A stretch of 17,263 nt of DNA, taken from the NCBI GenBank assembly GCA_945863085.1, contig CAMBCD010000015.1, positions 1 to 17,263 on the forward strand. Direction: 5' to 3'. The translations under genes and the position numbers were made by a program. Under the pieces are notes generated by a model. The model had not been told where the DNA came from. It made no database searches and was given only the letters and a program-made list of their open reading frames with translations. The stretch comes from Bordetella parapertussis (GTDB lineage Bacteria > Pseudomonadota > Gammaproteobacteria > Burkholderiales > SG8-41). This document shows positions 1-7,762 of this stretch, in pieces. The first letter of the stretch is position 1; each line of letters opens with the position of its first letter.

Positions 1-1334
1 GGCGTCCAGTCGGAGTAGGCGCCGATCACCTTGCCGAGATAGGGATTGGCGATTTCGAGTACGCGCCGGTAATCCATGTCGTCGGGATCAATGATGCCGG
101 CCAGCGGATTTTCCATCGCCCACACGATTCCGCCGAGCACGCCTGCGGCCACCTGCAGGCTGGTCGCATTGTTGTGCGGCGCCAGCTTGCGCGCCTCTTC
201 GATGGAGAGTTGCGAACCATACCAGTAGGCGCCCTTCTTGTGGCCCAGCAGCAGCGCGCCGAGTTCATCAGTCCCTTCGGTAATTTCGTCGCGGTACAAG
301 CGGCGCTGTTCCTGCCCGACCCAGTTGCGTCCTGCCAGCTCGTGCACCGACAGCACGGTGTCATCGCAGGGATGGTAGGCATAGTGACAGGTCGGCCGGT
401 ACAGGACCTGATCGCCTTTTTTGACGGTCAGGTAATCCGAAATCGAAATCGCCTCGCCGTGCGTGATCAGGAAACCATGGAATGCCCCGGCATTGGGCGT
501 CCAGGTCCGCACTTTCACTGAAGCCCCGGGACGGTTCAGGTAAATCGCCGCCTTGCAGCCGTAATCGTGGTTCATGCCTTCCGGCGGAAAATGTTTTTCG
601 TGCGAACCCCAGCCCAGTTCGCAGGGCTGCGAACCTTCGCCGATAAAACCGTCGACCGACCAGGGATTGACGAACTCGCCGACACGTTTGCGTGGCAACG
701 CGTATTGGGTATCGCGCTCGGAGCAATGGATGCTCTTCACGCCGAGATCCATCGCCAGTCGCGCCCATTCCGCCTTCGACTGCGGAATGGCGGTCTGACC
801 AAGGATGTCCTTTGCCAGATTGACCAGCGCCTGCTTCACCCAGTGCGAAATCAGCCCGGGGTTGGCGCCGTGCGTCGGGATCACCGTCGGCCCCTTGGGG
901 AATTTCCTGCGCAGTGCGATCACCTCCTCGCGCTGTCCGTAGTTGGAACGGCGCGACGCCGACACCGACTGATCGGTGTAGCCGCCGGCCCAGGGTTCGA
1001 TGCACGAATCGGTGTAGAGAATGCCGTGTTCGCAGCAAAACTCGATCAGCGCGGAACTGGCCACGTCGACCGACAGATTGATCAGCAGATCGCCCCGCTC
1101 CAGCCTGGGGCCGAGGATCGCGCGATAGTTTTCGCGCGTGAGGGGGTTTATTTCGTAACGGATGCCGAAGGATGCCGCTTCGGCGCGACCGCGATCATGC
1201 GCGGTAATGATGGAAATCCGCTCCTTCGGAATGTCGATATGGCGCAGCAGCAGCGGAAGTACGCCCTGTGCGACCGAGCCGAAACCGACGAAAACGATTT
1301 TTCCCTGGAATTTGAAATACTTTTGATCTGCCAT
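1..1334 (-). CDS. hss: Homospermidine synthase (3' end cut by window edge)
   Basis: Likely NAD-dependent homospermidine synthase, a cytoplasmic enzyme that makes sym-homospermidine from putrescine (or putrescine and spermidine) by moving an aminobutyl group. The minus frame is open from an ATG at 1334 to the left edge, giving 444 residues; the bacterial family is about 475 long, so roughly the last 30 are missing. The start is MADQKYFKF, followed by a Rossmann NAD-binding motif (VGFGSVAQG, residues 16-24). Family-like segments include YTDSCIEPWAGGY, TVIPTHGANPGLISHW, NPWSVDGFIGEG and HHN-type/NNATSLQVAAG stretches. No strong Shine-Dalgarno sequence precedes the ATG, so the exact start is less sure than the frame. 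It is divergent from the SauS-like gene and shares a 163-bp intergenic region with it. Other saccharopine-dehydrogenase-like reductases share the fold, but the long C-terminal part matches the homospermidine synthase family as I know it. Confidence 0.88.
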   Translation of the reverse strand, partial: MADQKYFKFQGKIVFVGFGSVAQGVLPLLLRHIDIPKERISIITAHDRGRAEAASFGIRYEINPLTRENYRAILGPRLERGDLLINLSVDVASSALIEFCCEHGILYTDSCIEPWAGGYTDQSVSASRRSNYGQREEVIALRRKFPKGPTVIPTHGANPGLISHWVKQALVNLAKDILGQTAIPQSKAEWARLAMDLGVKSIHCSERDTQYALPRKRVGEFVNPWSVDGFIGEGSQPCELGWGSHEKHFPPEGMNHDYGCKAAIYLNRPGASVKVRTWTPNAGAFHGFLITHGEAISISDYLTVKKGDQVLYRPTCHYAYHPCDDTVLSVHELAGRNWVGQEQRRLYRDEITEGTDELGALLLGHKKGAYWYGSQLSIEEARKLAPHNNATSLQVAAGVLGGIVWAMENPLAGIIDPDDMDYRRVLEIANPYLGKVIGAYSDWT

Positions 1335-1427
1335 TTCATAAACTGGTGTTGTCGTTTTTCGGGAATCGCGAGTCTATCAATTTTTGTCCGTCGCGCACAG
1401 CAAAACCGGTCGTGGTCCAAGGCTGGC

Positions 1428-1433
1428 TATAAT
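1428..1433 (+). promoter_or_regulatory. Candidate -10 box (TATAAT) for the sauS-like gene
   Basis: A perfect sigma-70 -10 hexamer in the only intergenic stretch upstream of the aldehyde dehydrogenase gene. It predicts transcription starting near 1440 and a leader of roughly 58 nt. The -35 region is poor, so activation by a regulator is likely if this promoter is real. Confidence 0.45.
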
Positions 1434-1458
1434 GTCCATCAAATCAACACGACGCCGG

Positions 1459-1478
1459 CTGCAGACCACCTGCAGACC
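1459..1478 (+). repeat. Tandem 9-bp direct repeat in the sauS-like leader
   Basis: CTGCAGACC is present at 1459-1467 and again at 1470-1478, so the copies start 11 bp apart, about one helical turn. They lie between the candidate -10 box and the GGGAG ribosome binding site. Such a layout could be two half-sites on one face of the helix for a regulator. No regulator gene is visible nearby, so this is inference. Confidence 0.4.
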
Positions 1479-1497
1479 GTGCAATCCGGGAGCCGAC

Positions 1498-2925
1498 ATG
1501 GTTGAACTTAATTCACAGATCGCGCAGTCACCCGCCGCACAGGCTGTTTCGGCACTGGTCGCGCGCGCGCGCCGTGCACAAGCCGCAATCGCCAACTATT
1601 CCCAGGCGCAACTCGATGAACTGGTCACCGCCGCCGGCTGGGCGATCATGGAACCCGGCCGCAACAAAATGCTCGCCGAGATCGCGGTGCGCGACACCGG
1701 CCTCGGCAACGTCGCCGACAAGATCAACAAGAACCACCGCAAGACGCTTGGCCTGCTGCGTGACCTGCAAGGCGCCGTTTCCACCGGCGTGCTCGCCGAA
1801 TACCCTGAACTGGGCATCACCGAAATCGCGCGCCCGGTCGGCGTCGTTGCCGCCGTGGTGCCCTCGACCAATCCCGGCGCCACCCCCGCCAACAACATCA
1901 TCAACGCGCTGAAATGCGGCAACGCCGTGATCCTGTCGCCCTCACCCAAGGGCTGCACGACGGCAGCAAAACTGCTGGAATTCATCCACGCCGAATTCGC
2001 ACGCATCGCTGCACCGGCCGACCTGGTGCAGACACTGCCGCAACCGGTGACCAAGGAACTGAGCCAGGAACTGATGCGCCAGTGCGACCTGGTGGTTGTC
2101 ACCGGCTCCCAGGCCAATGTGCGCGCCGGTTATTCCAGCGGCACTCCGGCGTTGGGCGTCGGTGCCGGCAATGTTGCGGTGATCGTTGACGAATCCGCTG
2201 ACCTCGATGACGCTGCCGGAAAAATCATGCGTTCGAAGATTTTCGACAACGCGACCAGCTGTTCGTCGGAAAACAGCGTGATCATCCATGCCGCAGTGTA
2301 TGAGCGCATGATCGCTGCGCTGACTGCCGTCGGCGGCGTACTGCTGACTGCCGCAGAAAAAGAGACGCTGCAGAAAACCATGTTCCCCGGCGGCAAACTG
2401 TCGCCCGCAGTCACCGCACAGAGTGTTGCGAAAATCTGCGCCGTGGCCGGACTCACCCGTCCCGAACTCGTCAACGCGAAATGCCTGATGGTCGAAGAGA
2501 CCGGCACCGGCAAAGCCGCTCCGTTCTCCGGCGAAAAACTGTCGCCGGTGATGACGCTCTACAAGGCACGCGACTTCGACCACGCCTTCAACACGCTGCG
2601 CGCCATTTACGACTACCAGGGCGACGGCCACTCCTGCGGTATACATACAAAAAATAATGAACAAATTCAAAGGCTTGGAATGGAAATGACGGTATGCCGC
2701 GTGATCGTCAACCAGGCCCATGCCATCGCCAATGGCGGCAGCTTCGATAACGGCCTGCCGTTTTCGCTGACCATGGGCTGCGGCACCTGGGGCGGCAACA
2801 GCTTCTCCGAGAATCTCAACTACAAACACTTCATGAACACCACGCGCATCGTGCGCGTGATCCCGCCGCGTGAACCGTCGGTGGATGACATCTTTGGCGC
2901 CTACCGCAAAAAACACGGTATTTGA
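1498..2925 (+). CDS. sauS: CoA-acylating aldehyde dehydrogenase, sulfoacetaldehyde dehydrogenase type (SauS-like)
   Basis: A 475-residue cytoplasmic aldehyde dehydrogenase of the CoA-acylating class. The SauS reaction is interconversion of sulfoacetyl-CoA with sulfoacetaldehyde using NADP(H). Visible motifs are VVPSTNPGATPANN (cofactor region), LSPSPKG (phosphate binding), VVVTGS, GVGAGN (residues 220-225) and the catalytic cysteine C255 in NATSCSSEN. The ATG at 1498 is chosen over longer upstream frames because GGGAG (1488-1492) sits 5 bp before it and the -10 box lies upstream. The next gene on the same strand is an acyl-CoA ligase, the expected SauT partner, which favours SauS over a plain acetylating acetaldehyde dehydrogenase. 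Sequence alone cannot settle the substrate. Codons 382-394 form an AT-rich patch (about 17% GC at 2641-2670) although the encoded residues look normal for the family. Confidence 0.75.
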   Translation: MVELNSQIAQSPAAQAVSALVARARRAQAAIANYSQAQLDELVTAAGWAIMEPGRNKMLAEIAVRDTGLGNVADKINKNHRKTLGLLRDLQGAVSTGVLAEYPELGITEIARPVGVVAAVVPSTNPGATPANNIINALKCGNAVILSPSPKGCTTAAKLLEFIHAEFARIAAPADLVQTLPQPVTKELSQELMRQCDLVVVTGSQANVRAGYSSGTPALGVGAGNVAVIVDESADLDDAAGKIMRSKIFDNATSCSSENSVIIHAAVYERMIAALTAVGGVLLTAAEKETLQKTMFPGGKLSPAVTAQSVAKICAVAGLTRPELVNAKCLMVEETGTGKAAPFSGEKLSPVMTLYKARDFDHAFNTLRAIYDYQGDGHSCGIHTKNNEQIQRLGMEMTVCRVIVNQAHAIANGGSFDNGLPFSLTMGCGTWGGNSFSENLNYKHFMNTTRIVRVIPPREPSVDDIFGAYRKKHGI

Positions 2926-2951
2926 TCCAGCGGTACTGCATCACCGTTCTA

Positions 2952-2975
2952 CCAATTACCAATCTCCAATTACCA
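2952..2975 (+). repeat. Direct repeat CCAATTACCA in the sauS-sauT spacer
   Basis: The 10-mer CCAATTACCA occurs at 2952-2961 and 2966-2975, a 14-bp period, inside the 63-bp spacer between the dehydrogenase stop and the ligase start. The spacer is AT-richer than its flanks and lacks a clear Shine-Dalgarno sequence before the ligase ATG at 2989. Its role is unknown; it may be simple-repeat DNA. Confidence 0.4.
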
Positions 2976-2988
2976 GTCACCGACCTTG

Positions 2989-4497
2989 ATGCGTACAATC
3001 CGTCATTACGTAGATCTGCGCGCCGCGGAGCAACCCGCCACCACGTGGCTGATTGCGCCCGAAACCGGCGCAACCATGGATTACGCGCGACTGCAGCGCG
3101 ATTCGCAGGACCTCACGCGTTTCCTGCTCGGCATGGGCATCCGGAAAGGCGACAAGGTCGCGCTGATGCTGCACAACAGCTACCAGACTGCGCGACTGCT
3201 GATCGGCGTGATGTACGGCGGCTTCATGGTCGCGCCGCTGAACCTGCTGGCTCAGCCTTCTCAACTCAGCTATGTCCTGGAACATTCCGACACCCGCGTG
3301 GTGTTTACCAGCGAAGAATTCGCCGGTCGGCTGAAAAATGCGCTCTCCGGCATCAAACGCGAAATCGCCGTCATTGCCATCGATCCCTATGCCCGGGAAA
3401 TTTTTGATCGATCCGCATTGTCCGATGCGCAACTGCCGGGAGTCGGCGAAACCGACGACGCACTGCTGATGTACACCTCCGGCACCACCGGCAAACCCAA
3501 GGGTTGCGTGTTATCCAACCGCAGCGTCTGCGCCGGCGGCGAATTCACCAGTGCCGCGCATGAACTGACGGCTCGTGATCGCGTGTTATGCGCAATGCCG
3601 CTGTACCACATCAACGGCCAGATCGTGACCACCGTCGCCCCTCTAGTGCACGGTGGCAGCGTGGTGATGCCCCAGCGTTTCAGCGTCAGCAATTACTGGG
3701 AACTGGTATCAAAACATCATTGCACCTGGATCAACGTGGTGCCGACCATCATCGCCTACCTGATGAACACGACGACGCCGAAGGAAAAAGGACTCGACGT
3801 CTCACGCGTCAAGTTCTGCCGCTCGGCGTCGGCGCCACTGCCGCCGGAACTGCACCGCGCATTCGAACAAAGATTCGACATCAGCATCATCGAAACTTTC
3901 GGCATGACCGAAACCAACGCACCCTGCTTCACCAATCCGTACGATCCGGCCAAACGCAAAATCGGCAGCCCGGGCACGGCTTACGGCAACGAAGCCAAGG
4001 TTATCGACCCCGCCACCGGCCGCGAACTGCCGCGCGGCGTTCCTGGCGAACTGATGATCCGGGGTGACAACGTGATGACCGCTTATTAAAAGGATCCGAC
4101 AAACACCACCAAAACGCTGGAACCTGACGGCTGGCTGCACAGCGGTGACCTCGGTTACATGGACGAAGACGGCTGTGTCTTTGTCACCGGCCGCATCAAG
4201 GAACTGATCATCAAGGGGGGCGAAAACATCGCGCCGCGCGAAATCGACGAAGCGCTGCTGAAACATCCCGCTGTGCTAGAAGCCGCTGCGGTGGGCATTC
4301 CCGATAGCAACTACGGCCAGGAAATCATGGCCTGCGTGATCCTGAAACCCGGCGCGGAATGTTCGATGGAAGCACTGGCGGAATTTTCACGGCAGGAACT
4401 TGGCGCATACAAAACGCCGAAGGTCATCAAATTTGTCAGCGAGCTGCCCAAAGGGCCGTCGGGGAAGGTGCAGCGCTTGAAGTTACTGGAAAACTGA
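2989..4497 (+). pseudogene. sauT: AMP-forming acyl-CoA ligase (SauT-like) interrupted by one in-frame TAA
   Basis: An ANL-superfamily ligase that would activate a carboxylate (sulfoacetate, if SauT) to its CoA thioester with ATP. The N-terminal part runs 2989-4086 (366 residues) and stops at TAA 4087-4089. The same frame then stays open for 135 more residues to 4497. Core motifs fall on both sides: MYTSGTTGKPKG (161-172) and ETFGMTET (302-309) before the stop; LHSGD (383-387), the hinge GRIKE (401-405) and the acyl-transfer lysine K493 in PKGPSGKVQ after it. Relatives usually read about MTxYYKDP at the interruption, so a single change from a tyrosine codon to TAA explains it. The N-part alone lacks the C-terminal lid and K493. 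The downstream part has its first ATG at 4159, past LHSGD, with no good ribosome site. The ATG at 2989 is preferred to the TTG at 2986. The lack of other damage points to a recent mutation or a base error. Confidence 0.85.
4087..4089 (+). other. In-frame TAA breaking the ligase gene
   Basis: The sequence reads GCT TAT TAA AAG GAT CCG in the ligase frame, at codon 367. Conserved ligase sequence continues directly after it (KDPTNTTKTL, then GWLHSGDLGY). No frameshift or indel is needed to join the halves. Confidence 0.9.
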
Positions 4498-4545
4498 ACC
4501 CGCTGCCAACTTGCATCCATGCACCGACGCCCGTAACATCCGCGC

Positions 4546-4908
4546 ATGCGTTTCCCCCGCAACCTCCGGCGATGGCTCACCGCCTGCACCCTAGGCTTCA
4601 TGCTGCTGGCGCAGCAGTCGGTCGCGGCCTATGCCTGCACGACAAACCTGCAGGACATCGCCCGGGCTGCAGCCGCCATGCCCGACTGCGAGGACAGCGC
4701 CACGGTTTCAGCACTGTGCCTGAAACATTGTGAAGCAGGCAGCGAAGCCGCGGGTCATCCCGATATCGCATTGACGGCCATTGCCGCACTGCATTACTTC
4801 GTTGTCCTGGCTGTGACCGCACCTCCCGCAATCGATGTCCGGCAACAGCATCTCGCCTACGCCCCATCCCCGCCGCTGATTCTGCGGCTGCAGCGTTTCC
4901 TGATCTGA
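4546..4908 (+). CDS. Small exported Cys-containing protein at the head of the copper-efflux operon
   Basis: A 120-residue protein with an N-terminal signal-like stretch (basic MRFPRNLRR, then hydrophobic WLTACTLGFMLLAQQ and a likely cleavage site near SVAAYA, residues 25-30), so it probably acts in the periplasm. The mature part carries C31, C48 (in MPDC) and C58-L-K-H-C62, ligands able to bind a soft metal. A hydrophobic segment follows at 76-94, then a Pro-rich tail ending in PPLILRLQRFLI. Small proteins of this layout, with a C-x-x-H/x-C motif and a PP-x-I-L tail, are found before cusC/czcC-type genes in betaproteobacteria as I remember them, usually called hypothetical. It lies 48 bp after the ligase and 65 bp before cusC on the same strand. 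A role as copper chaperone or sensor is inference. No clear ribosome site precedes the ATG. Confidence 0.7.
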   Translation: MRFPRNLRRWLTACTLGFMLLAQQSVAAYACTTNLQDIARAAAAMPDCEDSATVSALCLKHCEAGSEAAGHPDIALTAIAALHYFVVLAVTAPPAIDVRQQHLAYAPSPPLILRLQRFLI

Positions 4909-4964
4909 TCCTCCGCGCAGTGTTTTGACGGTGGTCGCCTTGCGGCCGCCGGACATTGTCATGC

Positions 4965-4969
4965 GGAGG
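4965..4969 (+). promoter_or_regulatory. Ribosome binding site fixing the cusC start
   Basis: GGAGG at 4965-4969 lies 4 bp before the ATG at 4974. It supports starting cusC at MRSRFVASA rather than at the in-frame TTG at 4956, which would bury the signal peptide behind six extra residues. Confidence 0.65.
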
Positions 4970-4973
4970 TTTT

Positions 4974-6236
4974 ATGCGTTCTCGTTTTGTTGCATCAGCA
5001 ATACTGCTGTTATCACTCAGCACGTCGGCGCCGCTCTTTGCCCAGGTCACGACAGGCACACTGGGGCTCACCGAAGCGCTGGCCATCGCCGACCGGGAGT
5101 CCTCCCTGCTGTCGGCGCAGCGGTCGGCCATTGTCGCGGCCGAAGAAATGACAGTCGCTGCGCGCGAACTGCCCGATCCAAAACTGAAATTCGGCATCGA
5201 AAATCTGCCGGCGGACGGCCCTGACCGCTACAGCCTGACGCGTGACTTCATGACCATGCGCAAAATCGGCGTGGCACAGGAGTTTGTCCGCGATGAGAAC
5301 CGCGAAATCAAGGGCAGGCGTGCGGAGAAAGAACTTTACCGGGAGCAGGCCATGCTCGGCGACGCGCGGGCCGCGCTGCGGCGTGACGTCGCACAGGCCT
5401 GGATTGAACGTTATTTTGCCGAACGCATGGCAAATGTCGTTGACGAACAATACGCGGAAACGGAACTGCAACGCGAGTCCCTGCAGGCCGGCCTGCGCGC
5501 AAGCAGGACGCAGGCCGCGGACCTGCTCGCGGTGCAGGTCAAGCTGCAATCGCTGCTCGACCGCCGCGCCGAATATCGACGGCAGGCGGCGCGCGCCACC
5601 GCCATGCTGTCGCGCTGGCTGGGTGCTGAAAGTGCGCGACCGCTGGCAGCGCTGCCCACCCGTCTGCTCCCGGCGCAACACCACGATGTCGCAACACATG
5701 CAGAAAACCATCCGCATCTGCAGACGCTGGAACGGCAGATCGAGATCGCGCGCAACGATGCCGCGCTCGCCCGGGCGGCGAACAAGCCGGACTGGGGTCT
5801 CGAAGTGGCTTATGCGCAGCGCGGGCCGCAGTACTCCAACATGCTGTCGGTGCAGGTCTCGATCGACCTGCCGCTGTTCCAGGCAAACCGGCAGGACCGC
5901 AGCGTCGCCGCAAAAATGGCCCGGGTGGAACAGGCGCGCGCACTCCGCGAGGATGCGCTGCGCCAGCATCTGGCGGAAGCGCGGGCCACGTGGGCGGACT
6001 GGGAGGCGGCCACCGCGCGACTGCAGCGTTTTGATGAAACCCTGCTGCCCCTCTCCCGTGAGCGTTCACAACTGGCGCTCGCCGCCTACCGTGGCGGACA
6101 GGGGCCACTCACTGCCGCGCTTGAAGCGCGCCGCGTCGAAATCGAACTTCGTTTGCAGCAATTGCAGCTCGCCGCCGAACAAGGCCGTGCCTATGCGCAA
6201 TTGCTCTACTTTCTGCCGCAGGAGAACCAGCCATGA
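4974..6236 (+). CDS. cusC: TolC-family outer-membrane efflux channel (CusC/CzcC-like)
   Basis: A 420-residue outer-membrane factor, the exit duct of the tripartite metal pump. It begins with a signal peptide (MRSRFVASAILLLSLS, cleavage likely after PLFAQ, about residue 24). I see no lipobox cysteine, unlike E. coli CusC. The rest shows two repeats of the outer-membrane efflux fold: LTEALAIADRES and ELPDPKLKFGIENLP in the first half, then long Ala/Arg/Glu-rich coiled-coil helices, and LEVAYAQRGP with QVSIDLPLFQANRQ in the second half. The length is usual for the CzcC/CusC group. Its TGA overlaps the ATG of the next gene (ATGA, 6233-6236), showing translational coupling. The CusB and CusA partners point to copper or silver rather than cobalt/zinc/cadmium. 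Confidence 0.9.
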   Translation: MRSRFVASAILLLSLSTSAPLFAQVTTGTLGLTEALAIADRESSLLSAQRSAIVAAEEMTVAARELPDPKLKFGIENLPADGPDRYSLTRDFMTMRKIGVAQEFVRDENREIKGRRAEKELYREQAMLGDARAALRRDVAQAWIERYFAERMANVVDEQYAETELQRESLQAGLRASRTQAADLLAVQVKLQSLLDRRAEYRRQAARATAMLSRWLGAESARPLAALPTRLLPAQHHDVATHAENHPHLQTLERQIEIARNDAALARAANKPDWGLEVAYAQRGPQYSNMLSVQVSIDLPLFQANRQDRSVAAKMARVEQARALREDALRQHLAEARATWADWEAATARLQRFDETLLPLSRERSQLALAAYRGGQGPLTAALEARRVEIELRLQQLQLAAEQGRAYAQLLYFLPQENQP

Positions 6237-7762
6237 AACTCAAGACCTCACTATTGATCGCAGGCGCACTCGCCCTTGCCGGCTCCGGCGGCGGTTACTG
6301 GTACGCCATGCAGCGCATGGGCAGCATGACGGCTCCGCAACCGGCAACTGCCGCAGACGCAGCAAGCAGCGCACCGGCGGACGCCGAACGCAAACCGCTG
6401 TACTGGCATGACCCGATGGTGCCCGGCCCCAAGTTCGACAAGCCGGGTCCGTCGCCTTTCATGGACATGCAGCTGGTGCCGGTGTACGCCGATGCCGGCG
6501 CCGATCAGGGCAGTGTGACCATCAGTCCGCGCACAACGCAGAACCTCGGCATTCGCACCGTCGAAGTGACGACGGGACGCATGGACACCGGCCTGACGAC
6601 GGTCGGTGCGGTCAGCATCGATGAACGTACGATGGTGACGGTGCAATCGCGGGTCAGCGGTTACATCGAAAAACTCCATGTGCGCGCCCAGTACGACGGC
6701 GTCGCGCGCGGCCAGCCGCTGGCGGAAATCTACGCACCGGAATGGCTGGCGGCGCAGGAAGAATATCTCGCGCTCAAACGCAGTCCGCAAACAGGCGCAA
6801 GCGATCTGGCACAGGCGGCACGCCAGCGGCTGTCGCTGCTCGGCATCGACGAGGCGCAGATCAAACGCATCGAACAAAGCGGTAAAGCCGATGCACGCGT
6901 CACGCTGTCCGCACCCGTCGGCGGCCTGGTCTGGGAACTTGGCGCCCGCGACGGCATGGCAGTCAGCCCGGGGCTGACGCTGTTCCGGCTGGTGAGCCTC
7001 GATTCTGTGTGGATCAACGCGGAAATCCCGGAAACCGATGCCGCGCTGGTCAAACCCGGCGCAGCGGTCACCGCGCACACGGCGGCATTCCCGGAACAAG
7101 GTTTCAAGGGCAAAGTCGCGATGCTGCTGCCCGACGTCAATGCCACCACGCGCACCATCAAGGCGCGCATCGTGCTCGCCAACTCCGGTGGCCGTTTGAA
7201 ACCGGGCATGTTCGCCACGCTGAATTTCGCCAGCACGGACAAACCCGCGCTGATGGTGCCATCGGAAGCGGTGATTCACACCGGCACGCGTGCCGTCGCC
7301 ATCGTTGCTGAAGGCAAGGGCAAATTCCGCCCGGTCGACATTGAAACCGGACGCGACAGCGGTGGCATGACGGAAATCCGCAAGGGCCTGACTGCAGGAC
7401 AACGCGTTGTTGCCTCCGGGCAGTTCCTGATCGACTCGGAGGCCAGCCTGAAAAGCACGCTGTCGCGCCTGGAAAGCGCCGCGGAAGCCCCGGCCAACGA
7501 TCCGCCCGGCGGCGGTCATGTCGGTGACGCGCGAGTGAACAGCATTGATGCCGCTGCTGGAAAACTCGACATCACTCACGGACCAATTCCGTCACTGCAA
7601 TGGCCGGAGATGACCATGGGGTTCCGCGTCGAAGACAAAACGCTGCTGCAGGGGCTCAAAGCCGGCGACCGGATCAATTTTGAAATGCGCGGCGAACCGG
7701 ACAAGGACGGCGATTACATCATCACCCGCATCCAGCCTGATTTCAGCGGGGGCAAAAAATGA
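6233..7762 (+). CDS. cusB: Cu/Ag efflux periplasmic adaptor, CusB with fused CusF-like domain
   Basis: A 509-residue periplasmic adaptor linking inner-membrane pump and outer-membrane channel. It has an N-terminal signal or anchor ([16 protein letters not shown], residues 7-22). A heavy-metal-binding segment starts [20 protein letters not shown] and ends MDMQLVPVY (57-85). The adaptor core follows, with the lipoyl-type [16 protein letters not shown] and [13 protein letters not shown], then beta-barrel and membrane-proximal parts ([10 protein letters not shown]). After a Pro/Gly linker near 490 of the DNA-coded middle ([14 protein letters not shown]), a CusF-like domain carries H449, W457, M460 and M462. 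These have the same spacing as E. coli CusF H36, W44, M47 and M49, the Cu(I)/Ag(I) site. The metallochaperone, a separate protein in E. coli, is thus fused to the adaptor. AGGAG at 6220-6224 precedes the ATG by 8 bp. The TGA overlaps the cusA ATG. Confidence 0.95.
   Translation: MKLKTSLLIAGALALAGSGGGYWYAMQRMGSMTAPQPATAADAASSAPADAERKPLYWHDPMVPGPKFDKPGPSPFMDMQLVPVYADAGADQGSVTISPRTTQNLGIRTVEVTTGRMDTGLTTVGAVSIDERTMVTVQSRVSGYIEKLHVRAQYDGVARGQPLAEIYAPEWLAAQEEYLALKRSPQTGASDLAQAARQRLSLLGIDEAQIKRIEQSGKADARVTLSAPVGGLVWELGARDGMAVSPGLTLFRLVSLDSVWINAEIPETDAALVKPGAAVTAHTAAFPEQGFKGKVAMLLPDVNATTRTIKARIVLANSGGRLKPGMFATLNFASTDKPALMVPSEAVIHTGTRAVAIVAEGKGKFRPVDIETGRDSGGMTEIRKGLTAGQRVVASGQFLIDSEASLKSTLSRLESAAEAPANDPPGGGHVGDARVNSIDAAAGKLDITHGPIPSLQWPEMTMGFRVEDKTLLQGLKAGDRINFEMRGEPDKDGDYIITRIQPDFSGGKK

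Larger units (their letters stand above)
1335..1497. promoter_or_regulatory. Divergent intergenic region between hss and sauS-like genes
   Basis: This 163-bp region must hold promoters for both divergent genes. On the plus strand a perfect TATAAT lies at 1428-1433, about 65 bp before the downstream start codon. No good -35 hexamer is present 16-18 bp upstream of it (the bases there are near ACCGGT), which would suit an activator-dependent promoter. Between this -10 box and the ribosome binding site, the 9-mer CTGCAGACC occurs twice, at 1459-1467 and 1470-1478. I found no convincing minus-strand promoter for hss. Confidence 0.5.

Noticed and set aside
567..1505. Plus-strand open frame (312 codons) opposite homospermidine synthase
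   Set aside because: It overlaps the real minus-strand gene and the intergenic region and has no recognisable family features.
4087..4089. Programmed stop-codon recoding (readthrough) in the ligase
   Set aside because: The stop is TAA, which is not used for selenocysteine or pyrrolysine, and no special downstream element is visible; a mutation or base error is simpler.
4159..4497. Separate small gene for the ligase C-terminal domain
   Set aside because: The first ATG after the stop falls inside the conserved region, past LHSGD, and lacks a good ribosome site; the piece is better read as the rest of one broken gene.
4909..4973. Regulatory stem around GCGGCCGC before cusC
   Set aside because: GCGGCCGC is a short palindrome expected in GC-rich DNA; apart from the GGAGG ribosome site I see no consistent structure in this 65-bp spacer.
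6251..7579. Long minus-strand open frame (442 codons) opposite cusB
   Set aside because: It lies fully inside the well-supported cusB gene in a phase where GC-rich codons rarely make stops; its translation has skewed Arg/His/Gly composition and no recognisable motif.
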